Source: Streptomyces sp. NBC_00250 (lineage in GTDB: Bacteria; Actinomycetota; Actinomycetes; Streptomycetales; Streptomycetaceae). From it: 64,000 bases of DNA. This document shows, in pieces, positions 28,843-36,962 of this stretch. Made by a program: the position numbers and the translations under genes. Location of the stretch: contig NZ_CP108088.1 in NCBI RefSeq assembly GCF_036192275.1, positions 496,001 through 560,000 on the forward strand, read 5' to 3'. The stretch's first letter is position 1; every line of letters begins with the position of its first letter. Under the pieces are notes generated by a model, which saw only the letters and a list, made by a program, of their open reading frames with translations, had not been told where the DNA came from and searched no databases.

Positions 28843-30567
28843 ATGACTCCTGACCCGCACCCATCCCCGCCGGAGGGCACTTCCGGCCGCGAGGAAGCGG
28901 GGAGCGAGGGCGCCGAGCCGGCCCCCGGCTCCGGCAAGCGCCGTCGGTCGCTGCATCTCACGCTCCCCGGCTGCTGGGGTGCGCTGATCCTCGCCTGCCT
29001 CTCCTTCACCCCGTCGCTGCTCCCTCGCGGAGGGGTCCTCCAGGGGCTGATCTGCGGTATCAGCGCGGCCATCGGGTACGGATTCGGCGTGACCGCGGCC
29101 TACATCTGGCGGGCGTTCGCCGACCGGGAGGCGCGGAGCGCGTCGCGCACGTCCTGGCGCGTCCTGATCATCTGCGCGATCGTGCTGTTCGGCCTGTCCT
29201 TCGGCTTCGGCCAGTACTGGCAGCACGAGATCCGCCGCCTCATGGACGTCACCGACTACAACGTCCTCACCACCGTCGCCTGCCCGTTCGTGGCCGCGGT
29301 CGTGTTCTGGCTGCTGTTGCTGGCGGCCCGCGGACTCCGGCGCCTGTACCGTTGGCTCGCCCGCCTCCTCCGCCGCTGGATCGGCCCGCGCGCGGCGCGG
29401 GTGGTCGGCTGGGTCGTCGTGGCGGGCCTGACGTGGGCCGTCGTCAGCGGGGTGCTGCTGGCCGGCTTCGTCAACGCGACCAACGAGGCGTTCTCGGTAC
29501 GTGACACGGAGACACCCGAAGGCGTGCACCAGCCCACGTCCACTCTGCGCTCCGGCGGACCGGGGTCGCTGGTGCCGTGGGACTCACTGGGCAGGCAGGG
29601 CCGGGCCTTCACCGGCAGCGGTCCTTCGGCCGCCGACATCGGCACGTTCACCCACCGCCCGGCACTGGAACCCGTCCGGGCCTACGCCGGACTCGAAACC
29701 ACCGACGACACCGAGTCCCGCGCGGAGCGCGCCGTCGCGGACCTCCAACGGGCCGGCGGCTTCCAGCGCGCCAATCTGCTCGTGACGACCACCACGGGAA
29801 GCGGCTGGGTCGATCCCGCCGCCGTGGACTCGTTCGAGTACCTCGGTGACGGAGACGCGGCCACCGTGGCGATGCAGTATTCGTACCTGCCGTCGTGGCT
29901 GTCCTACCTCGTGGACCAGTCGAAGGCGCGCGAGGCCGGCCGCGAGCTGTTCGACGCGGTCTACGACGTCTGGTCGAAGCTTCCCGCCGACGAGCGTCCG
30001 CGGCTGTTCGTGGCGGGCGAGAGCCTGGGATCGTTCGGCGGAGAGACCGCCTTCAGCGGCGAGTACGACCTGCGCAACCGCACCGCCGGCACCCTGTTCG
30101 CCGGGCCGCCCAACTTCAACACCTTGTTCCGCGAGTTCAGTGATCACCGCGACGCGGGAAGCCCGGAGATCGAACCCGTCTACAGGGAGGGGCGAACCGT
30201 ACGGTTCACCGACGACCCGACGACCGGGATTCTGCCCAAGGGCGAGCCGTGGAACGGCACGCGGGTGCTGTACCTCATGCACCCGTCCGACCCGATCGTC
30301 TGGTGGAGCCCTCAGCTGGCCCTTTCAGAGCCCGACTGGATCGGCGAGGCGCCCGGCGGTGACGTGCTCGACGAGATGGTCTGGATCCCCTTCGTGACGT
30401 TCTGGCAGGTGACCGCCGACCTGCCGTTCTCCACGGGTGTGCCGGACGGACACGGTCACACGTACAAGGCGGCGTACGTCGACGGCTGGAACGCCGTTAT
30501 GCGGCCGTCGGGGTTCACGCCGCAGGACCTGGACCGGCTGCGGGAGATCATCCAGCCGGAACACTGA
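28843..30567 (+). CDS. Membrane alpha/beta-hydrolase (Abhydrolase_9 family)
   Basis: 574-residue protein with four to five N-terminal membrane helices (about 40-215; GALILACLSFTPSLLPRGG starts the first) matching the Abhydrolase_9_N domain. The C-terminal hydrolase domain (about 260-570) has nucleophile Ser in VAGESLGSFGGETAF, an acidic residue in MHPSDPIVWWS and a candidate catalytic His in DGHGHTYKAAYVDGW. Such proteins are widespread in actinomycetes; substrates are unknown, lipid-like esters being likely for a membrane-linked enzyme. Start ATG 28843 has GGAGGA 5 bases upstream. Confidence 0.9.
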   Translation: MTPDPHPSPPEGTSGREEAGSEGAEPAPGSGKRRRSLHLTLPGCWGALILACLSFTPSLLPRGGVLQGLICGISAAIGYGFGVTAAYIWRAFADREARSASRTSWRVLIICAIVLFGLSFGFGQYWQHEIRRLMDVTDYNVLTTVACPFVAAVVFWLLLLAARGLRRLYRWLARLLRRWIGPRAARVVGWVVVAGLTWAVVSGVLLAGFVNATNEAFSVRDTETPEGVHQPTSTLRSGGPGSLVPWDSLGRQGRAFTGSGPSAADIGTFTHRPALEPVRAYAGLETTDDTESRAERAVADLQRAGGFQRANLLVTTTTGSGWVDPAAVDSFEYLGDGDAATVAMQYSYLPSWLSYLVDQSKAREAGRELFDAVYDVWSKLPADERPRLFVAGESLGSFGGETAFSGEYDLRNRTAGTLFAGPPNFNTLFREFSDHRDAGSPEIEPVYREGRTVRFTDDPTTGILPKGEPWNGTRVLYLMHPSDPIVWWSPQLALSEPDWIGEAPGGDVLDEMVWIPFVTFWQVTADLPFSTGVPDGHGHTYKAAYVDGWNAVMRPSGFTPQDLDRLREIIQPEH

Positions 30568-30606
30568 GCCTGATTCACCCGGGCCGAGCCGGGCAGGGCA
30601 GAGTCA

Positions 30607-30665
30607 CGTGGTCACCAGAACAGGTCGTGGTCACTGCGACAGGTACGTGGTCACCACAACAGGTA
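30607..30665. repeat. Three tandem 20-bp imperfect repeats
   Basis: Units CGTGGTCACCAGAACAGGT, CGTGGTCACTGCGACAGGTA and CGTGGTCACCACAACAGGTA in a row. The last contains the stop and final codons of the CPBP protease (minus strand), so the 3' end of that gene appears to have been tandemly duplicated outwards. Confidence 0.8.
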
Positions 30666-31475
30666 GCCGACGACGTAGCCGAACGCGTTCACCGCCCAGT
30701 GCAGGCCCATGGGGGCCAGCAGACTGCCGCTGCGGCGCCGCAGTTCGCAGAACAGGACGCCCGCCAGCGCCGTGAACAGCACCGCAGCCGTGATCGCGAG
30801 GAACGAGCCGAGCGCGGAGTCTCCGAAGACGCCGGTCAGCGCGGGTTTCGCGGTCGCCAGGTGCAGGGACGGCAAGACGTGCCACAGGCCGAACAGCAGA
30901 CTCGACACCGTGGTCGCCCAGACCGTTCCACGGGCCCGGCTCACCAGTCCGTAGAGCACGCCGCGGAACGCGATCTCCTCCACCAGGACCGTGCCGACGG
31001 GGACCACCACGAGAACGCGCGCCACCAGCTCGCTCCCGGTCATCCCGTCGTACCGCTGGTCCTCGAACAGCGAGCGGGTGGCCGGCAGCAGCGCCCCGGC
31101 GGCATAGACGACGCCGACGAGCCCCATCAGTACCGACGCCCACCTGGCACCGCGGGCGAGCGTCCCCGGGGCCAGCCCCGCGTCCGCCAGGGTGCCGCCC
31201 GCCCAACGGAGCACGCCGAGGAGCAGGGCACTGACCGTGACGGCAGCGATCAGGCGGGGCGGGCCGGTCCAGCGGTTGAGGAGCAGGTTGGCCGCGACGA
31301 GAACGGCGACCACGAGCACGACGGCCTGCCAGGTGCCGATCGGCCCGCGCCATCGGCTCCGCGGGAGGTGGTCCACGGAACGGGGCCCTCGTACCGCGGG
31401 CCGGTCTGCGTCGTCGGAATCGCGGCAGGACACAGAATGAGTCCGTCCTTCTGCTACGACGGCGGATCGTGTCAC
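30651..31475 (-). CDS. CPBP-family intramembrane glutamic endopeptidase
   Basis: 274-residue polytopic membrane protein with a soluble N-terminus of about 45 residues and about eight helices. The three CPBP/Abi motifs are present: EExxxR as VEEIAFRG (Glu166, Glu167, Arg171), FxxxH as LLFGLWHVLPS, and HxxxN as GLHWAVNAFG. These form the membrane-embedded active site of Rce1-like proteases. Roles of bacterial members range from prenyl-protein processing to bacteriocin immunity; nothing nearby tells which. Ends inside a three-unit tandem repeat. Confidence 0.9.
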   Translation of the reverse strand: MTRSAVVAEGRTHSVSCRDSDDADRPAVRGPRSVDHLPRSRWRGPIGTWQAVVLVVAVLVAANLLLNRWTGPPRLIAAVTVSALLLGVLRWAGGTLADAGLAPGTLARGARWASVLMGLVGVVYAAGALLPATRSLFEDQRYDGMTGSELVARVLVVVPVGTVLVEEIAFRGVLYGLVSRARGTVWATTVSSLLFGLWHVLPSLHLATAKPALTGVFGDSALGSFLAITAAVLFTALAGVLFCELRRRSGSLLAPMGLHWAVNAFGYVVGYLLW

Positions 31476-31532
31476 CCCTCCCGCTGATCCACGCTACCGG
31501 CCACCGGGACCGGGCGCCCGGCAGGCGCCTGC

Positions 31533-31567
31533 CCGGGACCGGGCTCACGGCGTGCGCCCGGTCCCGG
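31533..31567 (-). terminator. Hairpin terminator of csbD-like gene
   Basis: Perfect 12-bp stem CCGGGACCGGGC / GCCCGGTCCCGG with an 11-base loop, 26 bases past the minus-strand csbD-like stop. Confidence 0.75.
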
Positions 31568-31593
31568 CCGCACGGCCGTGAGCCTGCGCGAGG

Positions 31594-31779
31594 TCAGGAG
31601 CGATCGCGCTTGAGCGAGTCCATGACACCTTCGGCGCGGTGTCGAACGCTCTTCGCCTTCTCCCGGATCTTGGCTTTCGCCTGGTCCGTCCTGCCCTCGG
31701 CCTCCAGACGCTCGTGGCCGGTGATCTTCCCGGTGATCTCTTTGAGTCTGCCCATGACCTTGTCCATGGCGTCACTCAT
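31594..31779 (-). CDS. CsbD-family stress protein
   Basis: 61-residue, highly charged, helical protein. The CsbD signature is clear: MDKVMGRLKEITGKITGHER, then LEAEGRTDQAKAKIREKAKS. Family members are induced by general stress (sigmaB-type regulons) and have no known enzymatic role. Monocistronic, with its own terminator. Confidence 0.9.
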   Translation of the reverse strand: MSDAMDKVMGRLKEITGKITGHERLEAEGRTDQAKAKIREKAKSVRHRAEGVMDSLKRDRS

Positions 31780-32136
31780 GTCCGTGATCCCTCCGTCGCG
31801 GATGGGTTCCCACCCTCCACGCTAGGTTTGGACGACCCAGGGTGCTCGTCGGCCCGCGCCGGACCCCCGCAAGCGCCATCGCGAGGGAGGTGCTCGCCCG
31901 GTCCGGGCGGGTGACCCACTGGCGGACATCTCTCATCGAGCGCTCCCGCCGACCGAGCAGCTCGGCGCATGGGCCCTGATGCAGCAGGAGGGCACGATGC
32001 GCCGTCCTGTGCGGACCTTGGCTGTCGGCGGTCCGGCGGGTGCGGCCGCAGGCACAGGCCCAGGCGCAGGCACAGCAGAACGGCGGATGACGGAGACGAT
32101 GCCCCGCCGCGATGCGGCCCCGCGCCGGCGGCCGGC
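31780..32136. other. Intergenic stretch
   Basis: Between the csbD-like start and the DUF475 stop. Must contain the csbD promoter; no gene or clear motif seen. A stretch of alternating GGCACAGG-type short repeats near 32050 is simple-sequence only. Confidence 0.4.
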
Positions 32137-33297
32137 TCAGACGCCGGAGGAGACCTCAGCCCTCTCCGGGGACCCCGTGTCCTTTCCCTCGGCCGCCGCC
32201 AGCTTGCGGTTGCGCTGGACCGAGGAGAAGAAGGACCAGGCGATCAGGACGACACCGATGAGACCGGTGACCACCTCGGGGATCTGGTACCGGATGCTGA
32301 TCATGAGGATCACGGCCAGCGCGCCGATCGCGTAGTGCGCGCCGTGCTCCAGGTAGACGTAGTCGTCGAGGGTGCCCTGGCGGACCAGGTAGACCGTGAG
32401 CGAGCGGACGTACATCGCGCCGATACCGAGACCGAGTGACATCAGGACGATGTCGTTGGTGATGGCGAAGGCGGCGATGACGCCGTCGAAGGAGAAGGAG
32501 GCGTCGAGGACCTCCAGGTAGAGGAACATGAAGAACGCGGCCTTGCCGGCCATCACGACCGCCGGGACCTTCTTGCCGCTCCTCCGGGCCTCTTCCTCGG
32601 CCTCGTGCTCTCGCTCCTCCTCTTCTTCGAGCTTGTTCTCGAAGTAGCCGGAGAGGCCGCCGACGATCAGGTACGTGATGAGGCCGAAGACGCCCGAGAG
32701 CAGAACGGTCGCTGCCTTGTCGACGTGCAGGCCGCCGTGCTGGTGGGCCTGGGTCGCGAAGGTCATGGCACTGATCGCCAGGACGACCAGCGCGATGCAG
32801 ACCGACAGCATGTCGACCTTGCCGAGCTTGGCCAGCGGGCGCTCCAGCCAGGCGAGCCACTTGATGTCACGGTCCTCGAAGATGAATTCAAGGAAGATCA
32901 TCAGCAGGAACATGCCACCGAAGGCCGCGATCGACGGGTGGGCGTCGGTCACGAGCTGCTCGTAGCGCTCGGCGTCGTTGACGGCGAGATCGACGGCCTC
33001 GATCGGGCCGATCTTGGCACTGATCGCCACGATCACGACGGGGAAGACCAGTCGCATGCCGAAGACGGCGATGAGCACACCGATGGTGAGGAAGATCTTC
33101 TGCCAGAAGGCATTCATCTTCTTCAGGATCCCGGCGTTGACCACGGCGTTGTCGAAGGACACCGAGATCTCGAGGATGGACAGGATCGCCACGATCCCGA
33201 AGGCTGCCCATCCCCCGTATATCACCGCCGCGACAAGGCCGAGCGCGGTCACCGCGAACGACCAGCCGAACGTCTTCAGAACCACTGGATACCCCAT
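32137..33297 (-). CDS. DUF475 / TerC-like integral membrane protein
   Basis: 386-residue membrane protein of the TerC superfamily, related to tellurite-resistance and metal-export proteins. About nine helices; conserved acidic membrane motifs are LEISVSFDNAVVNAGIL early and LEVLDASFSFDGVIAAFAIT late, two pseudo-symmetric copies of the FDN/FDG signature. A charged cytoplasmic loop LEEEEEREHEAEEEARRSGK separates the halves. TerC-type proteins are linked to Mn efflux or stress responses in other bacteria; a specific substrate cannot be assigned. The ribosome site is weak. Confidence 0.9.
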   Translation of the reverse strand: MGYPVVLKTFGWSFAVTALGLVAAVIYGGWAAFGIVAILSILEISVSFDNAVVNAGILKKMNAFWQKIFLTIGVLIAVFGMRLVFPVVIVAISAKIGPIEAVDLAVNDAERYEQLVTDAHPSIAAFGGMFLLMIFLEFIFEDRDIKWLAWLERPLAKLGKVDMLSVCIALVVLAISAMTFATQAHQHGGLHVDKAATVLLSGVFGLITYLIVGGLSGYFENKLEEEEEREHEAEEEARRSGKKVPAVVMAGKAAFFMFLYLEVLDASFSFDGVIAAFAITNDIVLMSLGLGIGAMYVRSLTVYLVRQGTLDDYVYLEHGAHYAIGALAVILMISIRYQIPEVVTGLIGVVLIAWSFFSSVQRNRKLAAAEGKDTGSPERAEVSSGV

Positions 33298-33664
33298 CGT
33301 TTTGTGCGGGACTCCCCCGCGCCGTACCTGGCTTTACCAAACCCTGACCCGAGTCTAGAACGAAACCTCGCATCCCTGAGGCGTACCGCCCAGTGACGCG
33401 GACCTTCCCCTCGCCACGAAGGCGTCGCCCACGGCGAGTTGGACGAGCCGGGCGCCATCGACGAACCAACACAGCACCAGCACGCTGTACTTGAGGGCCC
33501 CAGGACGCAGGCCCCCTTGTGGGTGGCTCGACCCGCCCGCGCACGGCGGGCACGACACCGTCGGCGTGGCCGAAATGGCCTCGGTGGACAATTGATCGGG
33601 ATCGCGCTGTCCCACTCTGCGGGGTGACGGGAGAATCGACTTGTGGTGCACAGACGTAAGCGCA
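33298..33664. other. Stretch without supported gene
   Basis: Upstream of DUF475 and of a broken oxidoreductase. A minus-strand frame ending near 33355 reads LKYSVLVLCWFVDGARLVQL and could be the tail of a small unknown protein, but I cannot support a start or a family. Confidence 0.35.
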
Positions 33665-34140
33665 ATGTCGCCCCAACTCCCACTACGCTTCGGCGTCAAT
33701 ACTGTCGCCCCCGGTTCGCAAAGCGAGTGGCGCGCGCGAAGTTCCGCAGAGCGGAGGAAATCGGTTTTGATGGAGTCGGAGCGGCCGACCACCTGGGATT
33801 CCCCGCACCCTTTCCAGCCGTGGCGCACGCAGCCGAAGCGACCGAGCAGGTACGGCTGACGACGTTCGTCTTGACACGCCGTTCTACAACCCCGCCCTTC
33901 TCGAAAGGCGTGACGTGGCGAGCACCGATCAACTCATCGACGGGCGTGCGGAGCTCGGGCTCGGCGCCGGCTATGCGAAGGCCGAGTTCGACGCCCCGGA
34001 GATGCCCTGCCCCAGTGACGGAAGGCGGGTCGAACAGTTGGAACGAACCGCCTCCACACTGCGAAGGGTTTTCAACGACCCCGGAGCACCAGCCGTGTCC
34101 AGCCCAACCCTCCGGGCCACCGCTGGTGATTGCTGCTCCG
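33665..34140 (+). pseudogene. F420-dependent (LLM-class) oxidoreductase, truncated and frameshifted
   Basis: Relic of a luciferase-like F420 oxidoreductase. Blocks in order, each in a different frame: SPQLPLRFGVNTVAPGS, KFRRAEEIGFDGVGAADHLG, EATEQVRLTTFVL, then DTPFYNPALLERRDVASTDQ, LIDGRAELGLGAGYAKAEFD, GRRVEQLERTASTLRRVF, then EHQPCPAQPSGPPLVIA. At least three frameshifts are needed, and the C-terminal half is cut off near 34140, where another broken gene begins on the other strand. Confidence 0.75.
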
Positions 34141-34540
34141 CCGAATAGGCCGAATCCCAGATCGCCTGCCCGGCCTCCAGCAGCGTCGGCACGCCCTCTT
34201 GCCGGATCCGACCCACCGGGAGAGCCGGCAGCGGTTCGGTCAACGTGCCGCACTTGATGTCCAAAGGCTGGAGACCGAAGCAGAACAAGGTCCCGGCGGG
34301 AGCGTCGCGTCGATCCGTTCTCCGAGTGGACGCGGACAGATGCAGCAGGGGCGGGGTAGGTGCCGCGCGATAAAGATGCTCCCCCGCTATCAGCGCGTGT
34401 CCCTCCAGGCTCTGGTAGGGCAATGCCTCCTACAGCACGTCGGCGAGCCCAGGGTTGCGGCCATCGAGTTCCGCGGTCACGGTGATGCCCAGGTCGGGCC
34501 AGAAAATCTCTACCTGGCGTCCAAAAATCGTTTCAGTCAA
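34130..34540 (-). pseudogene. DUF3830-like (cyclophilin-fold) gene with in-frame amber codon
   Basis: Reads from TTG 34540 (AAAGGAAA upstream): QVEIFWPDLGITVTAELDGR, NPGLADVL, TAG at 34430-34432, then in the same frame EALPYQSLEGHALIAGEHLY, LLHLSASTRRTDRRDAPAG and LLEAGQAIWDSAYSA. The beta-strand pattern and sequence fit the small cyclophilin-like DUF3830 family (recognised by pattern, moderate certainty). The amber codon stands where Trp is expected, so a single TGG to TAG change would explain it. Past about 34140 the frame runs into antisense of the broken oxidoreductase, so the natural C-terminus is lost too. Confidence 0.6.
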
Positions 34541-34900
34541 GGCTTTTCCTTTGTTCGGTCGACCTATGGAGACTCCCCTGCCGTCGCGCTTCAACGTACC
34601 GGCGATCAATGTCCGACCCACCCCCGCCCCCCTATCATGGCGGACCCACCTACCTAAGTACGCCGCTCCGCGACGGGCTCTGATCAGGCGTGAACAATGA
34701 ATCTGTGTCCGCACATCCATGCCGCTTCTTTACTGTCCCTTGGGTAATCTTGCGCCTTGTCAGCTCTCGCAGCGGCAGGGGATTCAGGTTCAAAGACTCA
34801 ACAATCGCATGGGTAGCCATAGTTGTGGGGACCGTGCGTGTTCTTCGCGACCGACGTCTTAGACGTTGGTTCCTTGACGGTTTAGTTCGTTGTGCTGGGC
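34541..34900. other. Stretch without supported gene
   Basis: Less GC-rich than its surroundings. Should include the left end of the outer IS5-type element, possibly near CTTAGACGTTGG at 34858, but no clear terminal repeat was matched. No gene supported. Confidence 0.35.
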
Positions 34901-34964
34901 ATGACGAGCCTTGCCCAGCGCTTGGTGCGGGATGAGTTGTGGAATTTGTTCCGCAGGGCGGTGC

Positions 34965-34992
34965 CCTAGTACTCCAGCAGTAGATCGTGATC
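34965..34992 (+). repeat. Left terminal inverted repeat of the IS701-type element
   Basis: CCTAGTACTCCAG-CA-GTAGATCGTGATCT; matches the complement of 35819-35846 at 26 of 28 positions. The CTAG within it is the presumed target duplication. Confidence 0.85.
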
Positions 34993-34993
34993 T

Positions 34994-35175
34994 TCACGTT
35001 CGAGCGGCTTGCCGCCGGTAGTGGCTGGTCTGGGATCGGACCTGGTGGCGGCGTCGCCAGTCGGACCAGCCGAGCCGGTGGACCGGGTCAAAGGCGGGCC
35101 GGATGACGAGCGTGATGAACAGCCGTTGGATCTCGTTGCAGGTGAGCGGCATGAGGGCGTCTGGAACGCCTCCTG
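34994..35175 (-). pseudogene. IS701-family transposase, C-terminal remnant
   Basis: Reads GVPDALMPLTCNEIQRLFIT, then VHRLGWSDWRRRHQ and SHYRRQAART before the stop. PLTCNEI..LF and WSxWRRRHQ..A..SHYxRQ are the typical end of actinobacterial IS701 transposases. Everything upstream of it, including the catalytic residues, has been replaced by the toxin-like gene. Confidence 0.8.
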
Positions 35176-35319
35176 CCAGCGGGCAGGGTCTACGCTGTGA
35201 CCTGCGGCCACCGCATGATCTTCAGTCTTCACACACCGATGATCAACGGCGGCCGCACCGTCTCCACAGCGCGTCAGGGCCGCGCACCGTCTGCCTGCCG
35301 TCATGTGTCTGGAGGACTT

Positions 35320-35724
35320 TTGCAACGTGGCGAAGTCTGGTGGGTCCAGTTCGACGAGCGGAGGTTGGTCGTACTGCTGTCGGGAGACGACACGTCCGGG
35401 ATCCGGGTGATGCAGGTCGTCGCTCCGGCGGGCGTCGACATCAGCGATCTGGGCATCGAAGTGGCGGTCGGCACCGGTGAAGGACTGCCGTTCGAAGGCG
35501 TGCTGCGGCTCGCGTTCCCGCGTCCAGGCTTCACCCCGTGCACGTGGCTGACCACTGTGTCCCGGGACGACCTGATAGAGCGGGCGGCCGTCCTGTCCTC
35601 CGTGAAGCTCGGCGAGATCGACGACGCCCTCCGACTCGCTGAACAAGCGCAGGAGCGGACCCCGGCCACAACCGCGAAGCTCAGCGAGATAAGGGATGCC
35701 CTCCGTCTCGGTGAACTCGGGTAG
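35320..35724 (+). CDS. PemK/MazF-like endoribonuclease toxin homologue
   Basis: 134-residue small beta-barrel protein. The start LQRGEVWWVQFDERRLVVLL matches the MazF opening (RGEVWxVxF...RPVVVLS), with MQVVAPAG, GLPFEGVLRLAF and TWLTTVSRDDLIERAAVLSS in the expected order. Known members cut single-stranded mRNA at short sites and are held by an antitoxin. Start TTG 35320 has GGAGG at 35311-35315; a longer frame to 35197 is not conserved in type. No antitoxin-like frame is visible upstream or downstream. The C-terminus carries a duplication: KLGEIDDALRLAE is followed by KLSEIRDALRLGE. It lies inside the IS701-type element. Confidence 0.75.
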   Translation: MQRGEVWWVQFDERRLVVLLSGDDTSGIRVMQVVAPAGVDISDLGIEVAVGTGEGLPFEGVLRLAFPRPGFTPCTWLTTVSRDDLIERAAVLSSVKLGEIDDALRLAEQAQERTPATTAKLSEIRDALRLGELG

Positions 35725-35818
35725 ACGGAGAAGGAGCCGACGCCCGCGACGGCGTGGGCGATCTCGGGCGAGATGATCGACGCTGGCCACCTGCCGCCTC
35801 GGCGCCCCTCACTACCGA

Positions 35819-35846
35819 GATCACGATCTACGCCTGGAGTACTAGG
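35819..35846 (-). repeat. Right terminal inverted repeat of the IS701-type element
   Basis: Complement reads CCTAGTACTCCAG-GC-GTAGATCGTGATCT, pairing with 34965-34992. Followed directly by the resumed IS5 transposase reading frame. Confidence 0.85.
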
Positions 35847-36596
35847 CAGTAGTGGTGCGGCCGCAGGGAGGTGGCCGACGGGCGGGGAATCGTGAGTGCC
35901 TGGCCGCGATTGTGTTCGTGGCCACGTCGGGCTGCACATGGCGGCAGGTGCCGCCATGGTTCCGGCCGGCCTGGCCGGCGGTCTACCGGTGTTTCGCCCG
36001 CTGGAGCAAGGAGCGGGTCTGGGCCCGTCTTCACCGGGTCATCTTGGATGAACTCGGGGCCCAAGGGGCCCAAGGGGACCTGGACTGGTCGCGTTTCGTC
36101 GTCGACTCGGTGAGGGTCCGGGCTCTCAAAGGGCGCTGCTGACCGGACCGAATCCGACCGATCGCGGCAAGAACGGATCGAAGATCCACCTCGTGACCGA
36201 CCGGTCCGGCCTTCCGGTCGCGGTCGCCATCTCCGCGGCCAACACCACCCACGACAGTCTCGCGCAGAAGCCGCTCGTCGCGTCGGTACCACCGATCCGC
36301 AGCCGGCGCGGCCCCCGCCGCCGACGGCCCGACAAACTCCACGGCGACAAGGGCTACGACCACCCCCCTGCGGCAATGGCTCCGCTCCCGCGGCATCACG
36401 CCACGGATCGCCCGCCGAGGGATCGAGACATCACGACGACTTGGACGCCCCCGATGGGTCATCGAGCGGACCACCTCCTGGCTGGTCGGCTGCTGCCGGC
36501 TCCACCACCGCTACGAACGCAAGCCAGAGCGCTTCCTCGCCTTCACAGCCATCGCCACCAGCCTCATCAACCACCGACGACTCACCAAGTGACGTT

Positions 36597-36812
36597 CTAG
36601 TCCGCGTCGCTGACGGCTGTGCGAGAGGAGCTCGTGGTCACGACGTCGATGGCGATACGCAGAGACGTCTCCTGCCAACCAAGCAACGCGCGAGTGATCG
36701 CGATCGACTGGATGACGCTCATGCCGCGTTCAGCCAGCAGATCTTGAACGGCTTCCATCCCTTCGTCCGAGAGGACGGGTCGGCATTGCTCGACGTGCAC
36801 AGTCCACACCAC
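36597..36812 (-). CDS. Small hypothetical protein
   Basis: About 71 residues: VVWTVHVEQCRPVLSDEGME, AVQDLLAERGMSVIQSIAIT, RALLGWQETSLRIAIDVVT. It has a sensible amino-acid balance, unlike shadow frames, and a helix-rich pattern, but no family I can name. GTG 36812 is chosen because the protein-like composition begins there; the frame is open to 36935. Its stop lies 3 bases from the end of the IS5 transposase, so its 3' end may have been fixed by that insertion. Confidence 0.45.
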   Translation of the reverse strand: MVWTVHVEQCRPVLSDEGMEAVQDLLAERGMSVIQSIAITRALLGWQETSLRIAIDVVTTSSSRTAVSDAD

Positions 36813-36962
36813 GCGGTCGTCACCCCCGGCTGCGCCGTCATCTGCTGGCGGCGACTGCGTTTCACACTCTCCTTCAGAGTGGGGGCGGGCGATCGTCGAG
36901 GGGACGGGCGGCCTGCTCGATGCGTCAGAACGCACGCATAGCAGTCGTACCGGCGCAGCGCC

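Larger units (their letters stand above)
34970..35841. mobile_element. Short IS701-type element carrying a PemK/MazF-like gene
   Basis: An 872-base unit bounded by near-perfect inverted repeats and by CTAG on both sides (34966-34969 and 35842-35845), the YTAR-type 4-bp target duplication known for IS701-family elements. Its left part holds the last about 60 codons of an IS701-type transposase, reading inward to outward with the stop next to the repeat. The right part holds a PemK/MazF-like gene. With no functional transposase it must be non-autonomous. It sits in the N-terminal part of an IS5 transposase gene. Confidence 0.8.
34901..36594 (+). pseudogene. IS5-family transposase interrupted by an IS701-type element
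   Basis: The N-terminus is at 34901-34966 (MTSLAQRLVRDELWNLFRRA). The gene resumes in the same frame at 35846: VVRPQGGGRRAG, CLAAIVFVATSGCTWRQVPP, VYRCFARWSKERVWARLHRV, DWSRFVVDSVRVRALKG. A frameshift near 36138 leads to LTGPNPTDRGKNGSKIHLVT and another near 36366 to WLRSRGITPRIARRGIETSR, WVIERTTSWLVGC, FLAFTAIATSLINHRRLTK, stop. This is a complete IS5-type DDE transposase apart from the insertion and two single-base shifts. The 882-base insertion follows GCGGTGCC and is bounded by CTAG. Confidence 0.85.

Noticed and set aside
32600..33396. 263-codon plus-strand Asp/Glu/His-rich frame
   Set aside because: Antisense to the DUF475 membrane protein; acidic composition mirrors hydrophobic codons of the other strand.
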